Below, piece after piece: positions 16,013 to 25,327 of a stretch of DNA of 34,030 nt. Position 1 is the stretch's first letter. Every line of letters begins with the position of its first letter. Source of the DNA: Bacteroidetes bacterium ADurb.Bin012 (GTDB lineage: Bacteria; Bacteroidota; Bacteroidia; Bacteroidales; TTA-H9); assembly GCA_002071415.1 (NCBI GenBank), contig MWFC01000022.1, positions 1 to 34,030 of the forward strand, given 5' to 3'. Under the pieces are notes generated by a model. That model was not told the origin of the DNA. It saw only the letters and a list, made by a program, of their open reading frames with translations, and searched no databases. The translations under genes and the position numbers were made by a program.

Positions 16013-17350
16013 ATGAGTAAAATATCCCTGATCATCGAACGAGAATACATTACCAGAGTCAAAAAAAAGACGTTTATCATCATGACGATTCTGGGACCTA
16101 TTTTAATAGCTGCACTCTGGATAGTTCCTATTTATGTAACCACTTTGAGCCAGGGCAAAAAAACCGTCGAGATTCTTGATGAAACGGGATTGTTTTTCGA
16201 TCAATTTCAATCCGACGAGCATTTTCGATTTGTTCCTATCTTCACCGATCTGGAAACCGCTAAAAAAGGATTGATAGCTTCGGGCGACGATGCATTGGTT
16301 TATATCCCTCGTACAGAGCTGAATGTACCCGTAACGGCTATTTTATATTCTACCTCCCAAACCGGTATAGACATCAAAACCGTGGTAAAGGAAAATCTGC
16401 GTAAACAGGTCGAAGCTTTAAAACTGAAGGCCAAAAATATCGACCCTGAAGTATTGACTTCTATCAAGACGAGCATCATCATTAACTCGATAAAGATTGG
16501 CAAAGACGGTTCAGAGGTCAAATCGTCGGAGGAAATCAGCATTGCGTTGGGACTACTTTCAGGAATCATCATCTATATGTTGATTTTTATGTTTAGTTCG
16601 CAAGTGATGCGTGGTGTGATCGAAGAAAAAGCCAATCGTATTGTCGAAGTCATCGTTACTTCGGTTAAGCCTTTTCAATTGATGATGGGTAAGATCATTG
16701 GCGTAGGGCTGGTGGGCATTACTCAATTCGTTCTATGGATAGTGTTTACGGGGGTTATCATTTTTGGATTTCAGATAACTCATCCTGCTATCCAACAAAA
16801 TGTTTCACAAATAGAAAATTTTTCCAGCACAAGTATAGTGTCTTCTGGTCAATCGGTTGATTTGAATGAAGATATGGTGCTGGAATCGAATATTATCACC
16901 CAAGCACTCGAAGGGATTCGAGCAATTAATATTCCCTTGCTACTATTTGCCTTCATTCTATTCTTTCTGGGAGGTTATCTTCTTTATTCGGCCATGTTTG
17001 CCGCTATTGCAGCAGCTGTAGATAACGAAGCAGATACTCAGCAGTTTGTGCTTCCTATAACCATTCCGTTGTTAATTACCATTATTCTATCGGGGTTTAT
17101 CATCAATAATCCTCAAAGCCAGCTGGCAGTATGGCTCTCTATTATCCCTTTTACCTCACCCGTTAGTATGATGATGAGAATTCCATTTGGAGTTCCAGTC
17201 TGGCAATTGATTCTGTCTATTCTTTTACTTGTGGCTACTTTTATCATTGCCACCTGGATTGCCGGGAAAATCTATCATACCGGAATATTGCTCTATGGAA
17301 AGAAAATAACCTGGGCCGATCTGATCAAATGGATTTCTATGAAACTATAA
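16013..17350 (+). CDS. ABC-2 type exporter, permease subunit (NatB-like)
   Basis: The 445-residue membrane protein starts MSKISLIIEREYITRVKKK, a cytoplasmic amphipathic start typical of NatB/ABC-2 permeases. One membrane helix (about 22-45) follows, then a large extracytoplasmic domain (about 46-180) and five or so C-terminal helices. The conserved loop VIEEKANRIVEVIVTSVKPF (from about residue 202) is the usual coupling region of this family. The pair with the upstream ATPase forms a half-size exporter. No terminator is obvious after it; 115 bases separate it from secDF, which has its own promoter. Confidence 0.87.
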   Translation: MSKISLIIEREYITRVKKKTFIIMTILGPILIAALWIVPIYVTTLSQGKKTVEILDETGLFFDQFQSDEHFRFVPIFTDLETAKKGLIASGDDALVYIPRTELNVPVTAILYSTSQTGIDIKTVVKENLRKQVEALKLKAKNIDPEVLTSIKTSIIINSIKIGKDGSEVKSSEEISIALGLLSGIIIYMLIFMFSSQVMRGVIEEKANRIVEVIVTSVKPFQLMMGKIIGVGLVGITQFVLWIVFTGVIIFGFQITHPAIQQNVSQIENFSSTSIVSSGQSVDLNEDMVLESNIITQALEGIRAINIPLLLFAFILFFLGGYLLYSAMFAAIAAAVDNEADTQQFVLPITIPLLITIILSGFIINNPQSQLAVWLSIIPFTSPVSMMMRIPFGVPVWQLILSILLLVATFIIATWIAGKIYHTGILLYGKKITWADLIKWISMKL

Positions 17351-17393
17351 AACACAATTCAACTCTATACATCATCTTTTTGAATAATTTAAA

Positions 17394-17425
17394 ATTGGGA
17401 GGAATGAAATAATCTTCTAATTTTG
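17394..17425 (+). promoter_or_regulatory. promoter of secDF
   Basis: ATTG (17394-17397), a 20-base spacer and TAATTTTG (17418-17425) match the Bacteroidota consensus; the ATG lies 40 bases further on. Confidence 0.6.
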
Positions 17426-17465
17426 CCCCTTCGAAAAAAACATTAACTATAAATCTACTCAAAGA

Positions 17466-20400
17466 ATGCAGAATAAAGGCATCGTTAAGTTTTTCGCAAT
17501 TCTTTTTGTGCTGGTTTGCTTATTTCAACTTTCGTTTACTTTTGTTTCGAAACATATAGAATCCAAGGGAAAGAGCTATGCCACCAGCCCAAAAGCCCAG
17601 GCACTTGCCAAACAAATAGCTAAAGGCGATAAATTTCGTGAACTTCTTGTATATGACTCGCTTGTAAAGGCAAGAGAAAAATTTTTCTTCGATTCTATTG
17701 CCGATCAGGTAGTTTACAACATCGGAGTTAGAAAATACACCTATAAGGAAGTAAAGGAACGCGAACTCAACCTTGGCCTCGACCTCAAAGGCGGCATGAA
17801 CGTTACCATGGAAGTTTCTGTACCCGACATCTTGAAAGCCCTGTCGAATTACAGCACAGATACGACTTTTAACGAAGCCTTGCGCTTAGCTCGTGAAAAA
17901 CAAAAAAACAGCAATGCCGATTTTGTTGACTTATTCTACGAATCATTTAAGGAATTAGACCCTAATGGAAGCCTTGCAGCCATATTCGCTACGGTTGAGT
18001 TGAAAGACAAGGTGAAGTTCAATTCCAGCAACGAAGAAGTTCTTCAGGTTTTGCGCGAGGAAACGAAAGCTGCCGTCGACCGTACTTTCAATATTCTTCG
18101 CACTCGTATCGACCGCTTTGGGGTTGCTCAACCCAATATCCAAAAATTACAAACTACAGGGCGTATCCTTATCGAATTGCCTGGCATCAAAGACCCCGAT
18201 CGTGTGAGAAAATTACTTCAGGGAAGTGCCCGGCTCGAATTCTGGCCAACCTACAATTTCGATGAAGTCTATCAATTCTTCGACGAAGCCGATAAACGAC
18301 TGATGGCAATTTATAAGGAAGAAGGTCTGATTACACCGGAAGATACAATCGCTTCGGCTAAAAACAAAGAAGGCGGAATCACTGATTCCCTGCAAACCAC
18401 GGAAGCCGATACGGGCTTGCTTGCCAAACTAGCCGACAGTGCCAGACTCCAAAAATCAAAACAGACTTCTTTTGAAGAATACGCTAAAGAACATCCTTTA
18501 TATGCCTATTTAATCCCTTCTTATTATCCTGACGAGAACAATCAGTTCCATCCTGCGAAGACTGCCCGCGTGGGAAGTGCTGCAATAAAAGACACTGCAC
18601 GCGTAAATGCTATGCTAAAAAGAGTTAAGGATGTTTTTCCTTCGAACATGCGACTTCACTGGACGGTGAAACCCGATCCTCAGCGCCCTGGCATACTCGA
18701 TTTAGTAGCCATAAAGGTAACGAGACCTGATGGTCAGGCTCCTCTGGGAGGCGAAGTCGTTATAGATGCACGACAAGACGTAAATCCTACCACCGGAGGT
18801 GTGGAAGTAAGCATGACCATGAATCGCGAGGGAGCCGCTGAATGGAAAAGAATTACAGCCGAAAATATAGGTCGGCAAGTGGCTATCGTGCTGGATGGAT
18901 ATGTTTATTCCTATCCCGTTGTTCAGACGGAAATCTCAGGAGGCAGATCAGCCATTTCGGGCGGCGGAATGACCGTAGAAGAAGCCAAAGACCTGGCCAA
19001 TATCCTGCAGTCGGGACGTTTGCCAGCACCTGCACGCATCGTACAGGAAGAAGTAGTGGGGCCCTCATTGGGGAAAGAAGCTATCAACGCCGGAATGAAA
19101 TCCTTCGCTGCAGCATTTTTTATCGTTCTGGTTTATATGTTCCTCTACTACAACCGAGGCGGATTAATTGCCGATCTTGCCCTGTGTCTCAACCTTTTCT
19201 TCATCTTTGGAGTACTTGCCTCATTTGGTGCCGTGCTTACATTGCCTGGCATCGCTGGTATCGTTCTTACAATGGGTATGGCTGTTGACGCCAACGTTAT
19301 CATCTACGAACGAATACTCGAAGAAGTCAGGGCTGGGAAGGGATTACGAGTGGCCATAGCAGATGGATATAAGAATTCCTACTCCGCAATCATCGACGGA
19401 AACGTAACTACCTTGCTAACGGGTATCATTCTTTTCATCTTTGGCTCAGGTCCTATTCAGGGATTCGCTACCACCCTCATCATCGGTATCATATCCTCTC
19501 TCTTTACGGCCATTTTAGTGTCGAGAGTCATTATGGAATGGTGGGCCGATAAGGGCTACAAGCTTCAATTCGACAATAAATTTACTCGTGGTTTCCTTAC
19601 CAAGGCTAATTTCGATTTCATTGGAATAAGAAAATATGCCTATATTTTCTCCATTGCCCTTTTCCTTTTAGCCATTGGCTCGTTTATCTTCAAGGGTTTG
19701 AACTATGGTGTAGATTTTACCGGAGGTCGTACTTATGTAGTCCGTTTCGACCGTGATGTAAATGTGCCCGAAATAAGAGAACTGCTTGCGAATGAATTTG
19801 GCGAGGCACCTGAAGTAAAAACCTATGGACCCAGCAACCAGGTGAAGATTACTACCAAGTATTTAATCGATGAAGAAGGACGCGAGGTGGATTCATTGAT
19901 CGATCGTAAAATTTATAATGCTCTTAGGGGTTTGTATGCCAATGAGATCAACTTTTCTCATTTTGCCTCCGACCTTAATCAGAGCGGTAAACTCATTGGA
20001 ATACTTACTTCACAAAAAGTGGGGCCAACTATAGCTTACGATATCAAACGAAATGCCATCATGGCGGTAATTTTTGCCTTACTGGGCATATTCATCTATA
20101 TCGCTGCCCGCTTCAATAAATGGCAATTCGGTCTGGGAGGTGTAATCAGTCTTTTTCACGATACCATCATCATCATCGGACTATTCTCGCTCTTCCATGG
20201 TATCTTGCCTTTCAATCTGGAAGTAGACCAATCGTTCATAGCGGCCATTCTTACTATAATCGGATATTCCATTAATGATACAGTGGTCATCTTCGATCGA
20301 ATACGAGAGTATAACAAGCTCTATCCAAAACGCGATTTGAAGATAAACATGAATGCCGCCATCAATTCTACTCTTGCCCGAACCATGAATACTTCGTGTA

Positions 20401-20564
20401 CTACATTGGTAACTCTGCTTATGATGTTTATCTTTGGAGGTGAAACACTGAGAGGTTTCCTGTTTGCCCTAATTCTTGGAATCGTTTTCGGAACCTATTC
20501 TTCAGTGTTCAATGCCAGTGCCATTGCTTACGATACCATGAAAAACAAATGGAAGAAAAAATAA
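17466..20564 (+). CDS. secDF: fused protein translocase subunit SecDF
   Basis: The 1032-residue RND-type membrane protein uses the proton gradient to pull Sec substrates across the inner membrane. The SecD half has an N-terminal membrane helix, LGLDLKGGMN (residues 103-112) and a long periplasmic region with an insert around 270-350. Its helix-4 motif is MAVDANVIIYERI (from 605, Asp608 in the proton path). The SecF half begins with another helix and YGVDFTGG (747-754), and has IGYSINDTVVIFDRI (932-946, Asp938). In E. coli these are two proteins; the fusion and the length above 1000 residues are typical of Bacteroidota. It is a single-gene unit bounded by its own promoter and a strong terminator. 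Confidence 0.96.
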   Translation: MQNKGIVKFFAILFVLVCLFQLSFTFVSKHIESKGKSYATSPKAQALAKQIAKGDKFRELLVYDSLVKAREKFFFDSIADQVVYNIGVRKYTYKEVKERELNLGLDLKGGMNVTMEVSVPDILKALSNYSTDTTFNEALRLAREKQKNSNADFVDLFYESFKELDPNGSLAAIFATVELKDKVKFNSSNEEVLQVLREETKAAVDRTFNILRTRIDRFGVAQPNIQKLQTTGRILIELPGIKDPDRVRKLLQGSARLEFWPTYNFDEVYQFFDEADKRLMAIYKEEGLITPEDTIASAKNKEGGITDSLQTTEADTGLLAKLADSARLQKSKQTSFEEYAKEHPLYAYLIPSYYPDENNQFHPAKTARVGSAAIKDTARVNAMLKRVKDVFPSNMRLHWTVKPDPQRPGILDLVAIKVTRPDGQAPLGGEVVIDARQDVNPTTGGVEVSMTMNREGAAEWKRITAENIGRQVAIVLDGYVYSYPVVQTEISGGRSAISGGGMTVEEAKDLANILQSGRLPAPARIVQEEVVGPSLGKEAINAGMKSFAAAFFIVLVYMFLYYNRGGLIADLALCLNLFFIFGVLASFGAVLTLPGIAGIVLTMGMAVDANVIIYERILEEVRAGKGLRVAIADGYKNSYSAIIDGNVTTLLTGIILFIFGSGPIQGFATTLIIGIISSLFTAILVSRVIMEWWADKGYKLQFDNKFTRGFLTKANFDFIGIRKYAYIFSIALFLLAIGSFIFKGLNYGVDFTGGRTYVVRFDRDVNVPEIRELLANEFGEAPEVKTYGPSNQVKITTKYLIDEEGREVDSLIDRKIYNALRGLYANEINFSHFASDLNQSGKLIGILTSQKVGPTIAYDIKRNAIMAVIFALLGIFIYIAARFNKWQFGLGGVISLFHDTIIIIGLFSLFHGILPFNLEVDQSFIAAILTIIGYSINDTVVIFDRIREYNKLYPKRDLKINMNAAINSTLARTMNTSCTTLVTLLMMFIFGGETLRGFLFALILGIVFGTYSSVFNASAIAYDTMKNKWKKK

Positions 20565-20583
20565 CTATTAATTCATATCTTGG

Positions 20584-20625
20584 AAAATACCCGCTGGCTG
20601 ATGTCATCGGGTATTTTGCTTTTTA
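20584..20625 (+). terminator. intrinsic terminator of secDF
   Basis: AAAATACCCG (20584-20593) pairs perfectly with CGGGTATTTT (20608-20617). The loop is 14 bases and GCTTTTTAT follows. Confidence 0.8.
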
Positions 20626-20668
20626 TCGACCAGAATGCTCGACGAATCAAATATAAATCTTCCATTTA

Positions 20669-20700
20669 TTTGAGGTATGTTGTAGCTTTGTAATTTATTT
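20669..20700 (+). promoter_or_regulatory. promoter of tatA and downstream genes
   Basis: TTTG (20669-20672), a 20-base spacer and TAGCTTTG (20693-20700) match the consensus exactly. The upstream tatA ATG (20712) would leave a leader of only a few bases, which slightly favours the in-frame ATG at 20724. Confidence 0.7.
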
Positions 20701-20711
20701 TCGATTCTTTA

Positions 20712-21032
20712 ATGAAAATACTTATGCAAGTCCCTTTTCTGATTTTCGATATTAGTTCGGGAGAGCTTATTCTTATTTTACTGGTTGCCCTTATATTGTT
20801 CGGGCCTAAGCAAATCCCCGCTATTGCCCGTTCGATCGGAAAAGGAATCAACGAGTTGCGTAAAGCCTCCGACCAAATAAAAAATGAGGTGATGCAGGAA
20901 TCAGAAAAAATAAATTCGCAAATTACTTCCGACGTCATTATCGAAAATAATCGCGGAAATAAAGAGTTAATAAACAAAACCGAAGAAGAATCAATAAAAC
21001 CGCCGGAAAATCCATTACCTCCAGCGGGATGA
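20712..21032 (+). CDS. tatA: twin-arginine translocase subunit TatA/TatE
   Basis: The 106-residue product has one N-terminal membrane helix (about residues 14-28, SSGELILILLVALILFG). The hinge FGPKQIPAIARSIGKGINEL follows, then an amphipathic helix and a charged, disordered tail: the TatA/B fold. The FGP hinge followed by RSIGKGINELRKAS is closer to TatA/E than to TatB. The start may be ATG 20724 (MQVPFLIFDISSGE), which suits the promoter and the family N-terminus better. TatC is not in the window. It lies 27 bases before the OmpA/PD40 gene and is probably co-transcribed with it. Confidence 0.88.
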   Translation: MKILMQVPFLIFDISSGELILILLVALILFGPKQIPAIARSIGKGINELRKASDQIKNEVMQESEKINSQITSDVIIENNRGNKELINKTEEESIKPPENPLPPAG

Positions 21033-21059
21033 TTATTTAAAAAAGAATTGTTCAGAGCT

Positions 21060-23537
21060 ATGAAGAAAATAACCCTTTTGATTTTGTTGTCAATATTTGT
21101 TTTGGGATTGATTCTGCCTGTTAGGGCACAGAAGAACAAGCAAGTGGAGGCTGCCGATCAGGCCTTTGCCAATATGATGTACACCACTGCCCTGAAAAAT
21201 TACCGTAAGGCTTATTCGAAAATAAAAGACAAGGATGAACGCAACCGGATCTTATATCAAACGGCTGAGTGTTATCGCATCATGAACAATTATCGTATGG
21301 CCGAACCTACTTATCGCAGGCTGCTCACACAGAAATACGAAGAAAAACAACCATTACTATTGCTTCATTTAGCCGATATTCTGCGTTTCAATAGAAAATA
21401 CGAGCAAGCTATCCCGTTCTATCAAAGTTTTTCTGAACTGCAACCCGACGATCCACGCGGCCCTCTTGGCTTGCAATCCTGTCAGCTTAATGAAACTCTA
21501 AGCAAAACTCCTACCCGGCATCGAATAACAAACGAAAAGGAACTCAATTCACGCTATGATGAATTTTCGGCTACTTATGCAAATACGGGATATAATGAGA
21601 TTCTTTTTACCTCCAACCGTAATGGATCAACCGGAAAGGGAAAAGATGAATGGACTCAAAAATACTTCTCCGATCTGTATTATGTAAAAAAGGATGCAAA
21701 AGGCAAATGGACAAAAGTTACTAAAGCCGATGAAGAAGGGATAATCAACACTGCTGGCAATGAAGGTACGCCATTTTTCAACAGCCGGTTCAACGTGATG
21801 TATTTTACCCGCTGTGCTACCGAGCCTAAAAAGACGAATACCTGCCGAATCTATTCATCGAAACGAACCGGGAAAAATTTCTCAGAACCTGTACCAGTGG
21901 ATATTGCCATTGATAGCATTTATTCTATTGGCCAACCCACTCTTTCAACAGATGAGCTAATGATTATATTTTCCTCCGACATGCCTAATGGCAAAGGCGG
22001 CCGTGATTTATGGATGGCAACTCGCCAGCGTAAGACCGATGGTTTTGGCCGGCCAAAAAATCTTGGAGATTCCATAAATACTCTGGGTGACGAATTATTC
22101 CCTTTCTTACGTTATGATACTGTACTTTACTTCTCCTCTACTGGCCATCCCGGCTTAGGAGGGCTCGATATTTTCAAGGCTTACTTCCGCACCGATAAAG
22201 AAGGCCGCAAATATTTCACCAGGCCTATCCACATGGGCGTTCCTCTGAATTCAAACTTCGACGACTTCGGTATCGTGTTTCACCCCGAAGCCGAAGAAGA
22301 AGGGTTCTTTGCATCGAATCGACAGGGTGGTAGGGGTAGTGATGATATCTACAGTTTCGTTGTCGAGCCTGTTGTTTTTACCCTCGAAGGCCTCGTAAAA
22401 GATGAAAGTACACTTCAACCCATAGCCGGAGCACTGGTCGAAATGAAAGTATCCGACGGCAGCCAGCACAAGAGTAATACCAGCGAACGTGGCCGCTATT
22501 TCTTCAATCAGAACCAGGTGAAACCCAACCGTAATTTCGATCTAAGCGTAAGCAAAGAAGGATATTTTACCAAAACAGGCAGCATTTCTACCATAGGTCT
22601 CGAAAGCAGTAAAGACCTAGTACTCGACTTCGTTCTTCAGCCTATACCTCGAAAACCGATCGTTCTTCCCGAAATCCTCTACGATTTGGGTAAATGGGAC
22701 TTGAAACCTCAATATCAGGATTCTCTTCAAGGGCTCATCACTATTCTCGAAAAAAATCCCAATCTCGAAATTGAACTGGCAGCCCATACCGATGCCCGAG
22801 ACACCGAAGAACATAACGATATCTTGTCGCAAAAACGAGCCCAGTCGGTAGTCGATTATCTGGTTCAACGAGGGATCGATCCCGATAGACTAACGGCAAA
22901 GGGATACGGAGAACGTGTTCCTCGCGTGCTTACAAGGGACATTAAAAAAGCAGGATACACTTTCAAGGCAGGAACAAGACTTACCGAATCGTTTATCGAC
23001 AGCTTACCCAACCGTGAAGTGAAGGAAGCTGCCCACCAGCTCAACAGAAGAACCGAATTTTCTATCACCGGAACGAATTTTAAATCTAAACCAAAACCTC
23101 AAGGTCAACAGTTTGCACCTAAAATCGAAATCGTAACCACCCCACCAAAAAATAGCGTAACTTACATCCTCTCGGCCAAGAAAAACCGTATGCTTATTCC
23201 CGCTTCAATCGATACCTATTCGCTCGAATTCCTATACGAACCCAATACAAAATACGTAAGCATTTCGATGGATGCAGCCTTAGATCTTTTGAAACAAAAC
23301 ATCATCACCAAAGACGATTTTCAGGGCAATCCCGAAGAAATTATTTCGGAAGGACAGATCAAGCGTGGCTCAGTGCTGACCCTACCCTCCCTGCGAATCG
23401 GCAGAAAGATGATTTATGATGTTGATGTGATTGTCGAACCAAAACAAGATGAAAAACTCATTCTGAATAATGAAATATTATCTCGTTTTGGAGCTTTCAC
23501 CATCAATGAAGATACCCGAGAAATTATTTTCGAATAA
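21060..23537 (+). CDS. PorE-like TPR/PD40/OmpA envelope protein with C-terminal retropepsin-like domain
   Basis: The 825-residue product starts with a Sec signal peptide (MKKITLLILL..., cleavage near VRAQ at 21-24); ATG 21060 is preferred over an upstream TTG. Domains in order: TPR-like helices (about 30-140); a PD40/WD40-like beta-propeller (about 170-438, with repeated FTSNRNG and FSSDMPNGKGGRDLW blocks); a carboxypeptidase-regulatory-like beta domain (440-525); an OmpA peptidoglycan-binding domain (536-672, LAAHTDARDTEEHNDILSQK); and a 129-residue tail (697-825). The first four match the layout of PorE (PG1058) of the type IX secretion system, though there is no lipobox here. The tail resembles Bacteroidota retropepsins but has EPNT in place of DTGA at 727-730. 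It probably links outer-membrane machinery to peptidoglycan. It sits between tatA and purM. Confidence 0.85.
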   Translation: MKKITLLILLSIFVLGLILPVRAQKNKQVEAADQAFANMMYTTALKNYRKAYSKIKDKDERNRILYQTAECYRIMNNYRMAEPTYRRLLTQKYEEKQPLLLLHLADILRFNRKYEQAIPFYQSFSELQPDDPRGPLGLQSCQLNETLSKTPTRHRITNEKELNSRYDEFSATYANTGYNEILFTSNRNGSTGKGKDEWTQKYFSDLYYVKKDAKGKWTKVTKADEEGIINTAGNEGTPFFNSRFNVMYFTRCATEPKKTNTCRIYSSKRTGKNFSEPVPVDIAIDSIYSIGQPTLSTDELMIIFSSDMPNGKGGRDLWMATRQRKTDGFGRPKNLGDSINTLGDELFPFLRYDTVLYFSSTGHPGLGGLDIFKAYFRTDKEGRKYFTRPIHMGVPLNSNFDDFGIVFHPEAEEEGFFASNRQGGRGSDDIYSFVVEPVVFTLEGLVKDESTLQPIAGALVEMKVSDGSQHKSNTSERGRYFFNQNQVKPNRNFDLSVSKEGYFTKTGSISTIGLESSKDLVLDFVLQPIPRKPIVLPEILYDLGKWDLKPQYQDSLQGLITILEKNPNLEIELAAHTDARDTEEHNDILSQKRAQSVVDYLVQRGIDPDRLTAKGYGERVPRVLTRDIKKAGYTFKAGTRLTESFIDSLPNREVKEAAHQLNRRTEFSITGTNFKSKPKPQGQQFAPKIEIVTTPPKNSVTYILSAKKNRMLIPASIDTYSLEFLYEPNTKYVSISMDAALDLLKQNIITKDDFQGNPEEIISEGQIKRGSVLTLPSLRIGRKMIYDVDVIVEPKQDEKLILNNEILSRFGAFTINEDTREIIFE

Positions 23538-23541
23538 ATTT

Positions 23542-24714
23542 ATGACAGAACCCGGCCGGTATCAACAAAGAGGCGTATCTTCGAACAAAGAAGATGTGCA
23601 TGCAGCCATAGCTGCCATAGACAAAGGCATAGAGCCTAAAGCCTTTTGCAAGATAATTCCTGATGTTTTGGGAGGCAACCCCGAATATTGCAACATCATG
23701 CATGCCGACGGAGCCGGAACTAAAAGCAGCCTAGCCTACATTTACTGGAAAGAAACTGGCGATCTGACAGTTTGGAAAGGTGTGGCTCAAGATGCTATTG
23801 TGATGAATACGGATGATTTGTTGTGTGTAGGATTATTCGATAATCTCCTCATTTCGTCCACGATTGGCCGCAATGCGCATTTTATTCCCGGTGAAGTAAT
23901 TCATGCGATCATACAAGGAACAGAAGAGGTGTTGCAATGGCTGAGGAGGATGGGAATTACGATCTATTCGACCGGAGGAGAAACTGCCGATGTGGGAGAT
24001 CTGGTACGCACAATTATCGTTGATTCGACAATTATCGCCCGTGCAAGACGATCAGACATCATCACCAATGCAAATATCCGCCCGGGCGATGTCATAGTAG
24101 GTTTGGCTTCCTTTGGACAGGCTAATTACGAATCTTCATACAACAGTGGCATTGGCAGCAATGGACTGACCTCGGCCAGGCATGATGTTCTGCATAAGAT
24201 TTACAGACGAAAATATCCCGAAAGCTTCGATCCTAACCTTCCCGAAAGCCTGGCTTATTGCGGAAAAAGGTTTCTACTCGAAGCTAGCCCTGTGGAAGGA
24301 ATCAATATTGGAAAACTGCTCCTTTCCCCTACCCGTACTTATGCGCCAGTGGTAAAAGAAATCATTGCAAACTGCAAGCCAGCTATTCATGGAATGATAC
24401 ACTGCACAGGCGGAGGTCAGGCTAAAATACTCCACTTTATCGAGAATTGCCGAATAGTAAAAGACAATCTTTTCGAGATTCCACTCGTTTTTCGTTTGAT
24501 TCAGGAAGAATCGGGTACTATGTGGTCAGAAATGTACAAGGTATTCAATATGGGGCATCGCCTTGAGATTTATGTGCCCTTCGAAATTGCCGCCGAAATC
24601 ATTAGCCTAGCTCAAAAGTATGATATTCAGGCTCAGGTGGTTGGAAGAGTAGAAAAATCCAGTGAAAATTCCCTCATCATCTCTACGGCTCAGGGAGTAT
24701 TCGAATACAAATGA
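23542..24714 (+). CDS. purM: phosphoribosylformylglycinamidine cyclo-ligase (AIR synthase), Bacteroidota type
   Basis: The enzyme closes the imidazole ring of FGAM with ATP to give AIR in purine synthesis. The 390-residue protein shows the PurM fold features: NIMHADGAGTKSSLAYIYWK (substrate/ATP loop), AQDAIVMNTDDLLCVG, IYSTGGETADVGDLVRT (Gly-rich Mg-ATP site), and LIQEESGTMWSEMYKVFNMG, a block conserved in AIR synthases. The N-terminal YQQRGVSSNKEDVHAAIAAI block is typical of the divergent Bacteroidota form. ATG 23542 follows the upstream stop by 4 bases; the longer frame from 23470 would run inside the preceding gene. No other pur gene is present. Confidence 0.9.
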   Translation: MTEPGRYQQRGVSSNKEDVHAAIAAIDKGIEPKAFCKIIPDVLGGNPEYCNIMHADGAGTKSSLAYIYWKETGDLTVWKGVAQDAIVMNTDDLLCVGLFDNLLISSTIGRNAHFIPGEVIHAIIQGTEEVLQWLRRMGITIYSTGGETADVGDLVRTIIVDSTIIARARRSDIITNANIRPGDVIVGLASFGQANYESSYNSGIGSNGLTSARHDVLHKIYRRKYPESFDPNLPESLAYCGKRFLLEASPVEGINIGKLLLSPTRTYAPVVKEIIANCKPAIHGMIHCTGGGQAKILHFIENCRIVKDNLFEIPLVFRLIQEESGTMWSEMYKVFNMGHRLEIYVPFEIAAEIISLAQKYDIQAQVVGRVEKSSENSLIISTAQGVFEYK

Positions 24715-24723
24715 ATACCTCGG

Positions 24724-25221
24724 TTATTCCCTTTGCTTTGTTTGGCTTTCCTTTAGTTTTTGCAGTTTTTCCTGATGCCGGAACAGGCTTTCGCCAAACG
24801 ATACCAAAGGAATTACCGTTACCTGGGCAGTCTCAGTAAGCGGATTGTCTTTCAAAAATTTCTGGAGTTCCAGATTATCATTGGCTTGAATAATGAAGGC
24901 ACAACCCTGTTTTAAAGCCATTACTCCTCCAAATACAGGGATTCCTCTACGTCTGAGGCTGTCAATATGTTGATAACCCGGAATCGCCCTTTCTTCGAGA
25001 AACCCGATTTCCTGACCCAGTGTCAAAGCAGGCTTGGGAGCAGGATAATCCATGATGACCAGATAAAGATTCTTCCCAATATAAAAAGGCATTGAATCGG
25101 CAATCATCATCATCGAATCCGATTGAAGGGTAATTCGACGTGGACCAGCTTTCCTGTCACTGTTGCACGACATAGCCAGCAACATTCCACCAATAAGCAA
25201 TAATCCTATAACATTTTTCAT
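24724..25221 (-). CDS. YCII-like domain lipoprotein, function unknown
   Basis: The 165-residue product has a type II signal peptide ending LLAMSC (Cys19). After a short linker, the remaining sequence resembles a YCII/muconolactone-isomerase-like ferredoxin fold. A strand (LYLVIMDYP) is followed by a helix with a central His (HIDSLRRRGI), FGGVMALKQGCAFIIQA, NLELQKFLKDNPL, and a final strand VTVIPLVSFGESL. This layout (short strand, G.l..GG, DNP/DP, v.pl..f) is that of YCII proteins, which are normally cytoplasmic; an exported, lipidated copy is unusual. It is convergent with purM (9 bases between stops) and has its own consensus promoter. No enzymatic activity can be assigned. Confidence 0.7.
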   Translation of the reverse strand: MKNVIGLLLIGGMLLAMSCNSDRKAGPRRITLQSDSMMMIADSMPFYIGKNLYLVIMDYPAPKPALTLGQEIGFLEERAIPGYQHIDSLRRRGIPVFGGVMALKQGCAFIIQANDNLELQKFLKDNPLTETAQVTVIPLVSFGESLFRHQEKLQKLKESQTKQRE

Positions 25222-25263
25222 GATGAGTCTTTATAATGAACTCGATTGTATGATCTTTAAGAG

Positions 25264-25296
25264 CAAAGGTAAATGAATTCAAACATATTCTTCAAA
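25264..25296 (-). promoter_or_regulatory. promoter of the YCII-like lipoprotein gene
   Basis: On the minus strand: TTTG (25296-25293), a 21-base spacer and TACCTTTG (25271-25264), an exact consensus match 43 bases before the ATG. Confidence 0.65.
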
Positions 25297-25327
25297 CGAC
25301 CAAGAAGTTTATGGAAAAATAAGAATG

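Noticed and set aside
17351-17465. Possible small RNA or riboswitch before secDF
   Set aside because: The 115 bases contain only a consensus promoter and AT-rich sequence, with no conserved fold I can recognise.
18842-19288. 148-codon frame inside secDF
   Set aside because: It overlaps conserved SecD sequence in another frame and lacks any family feature.
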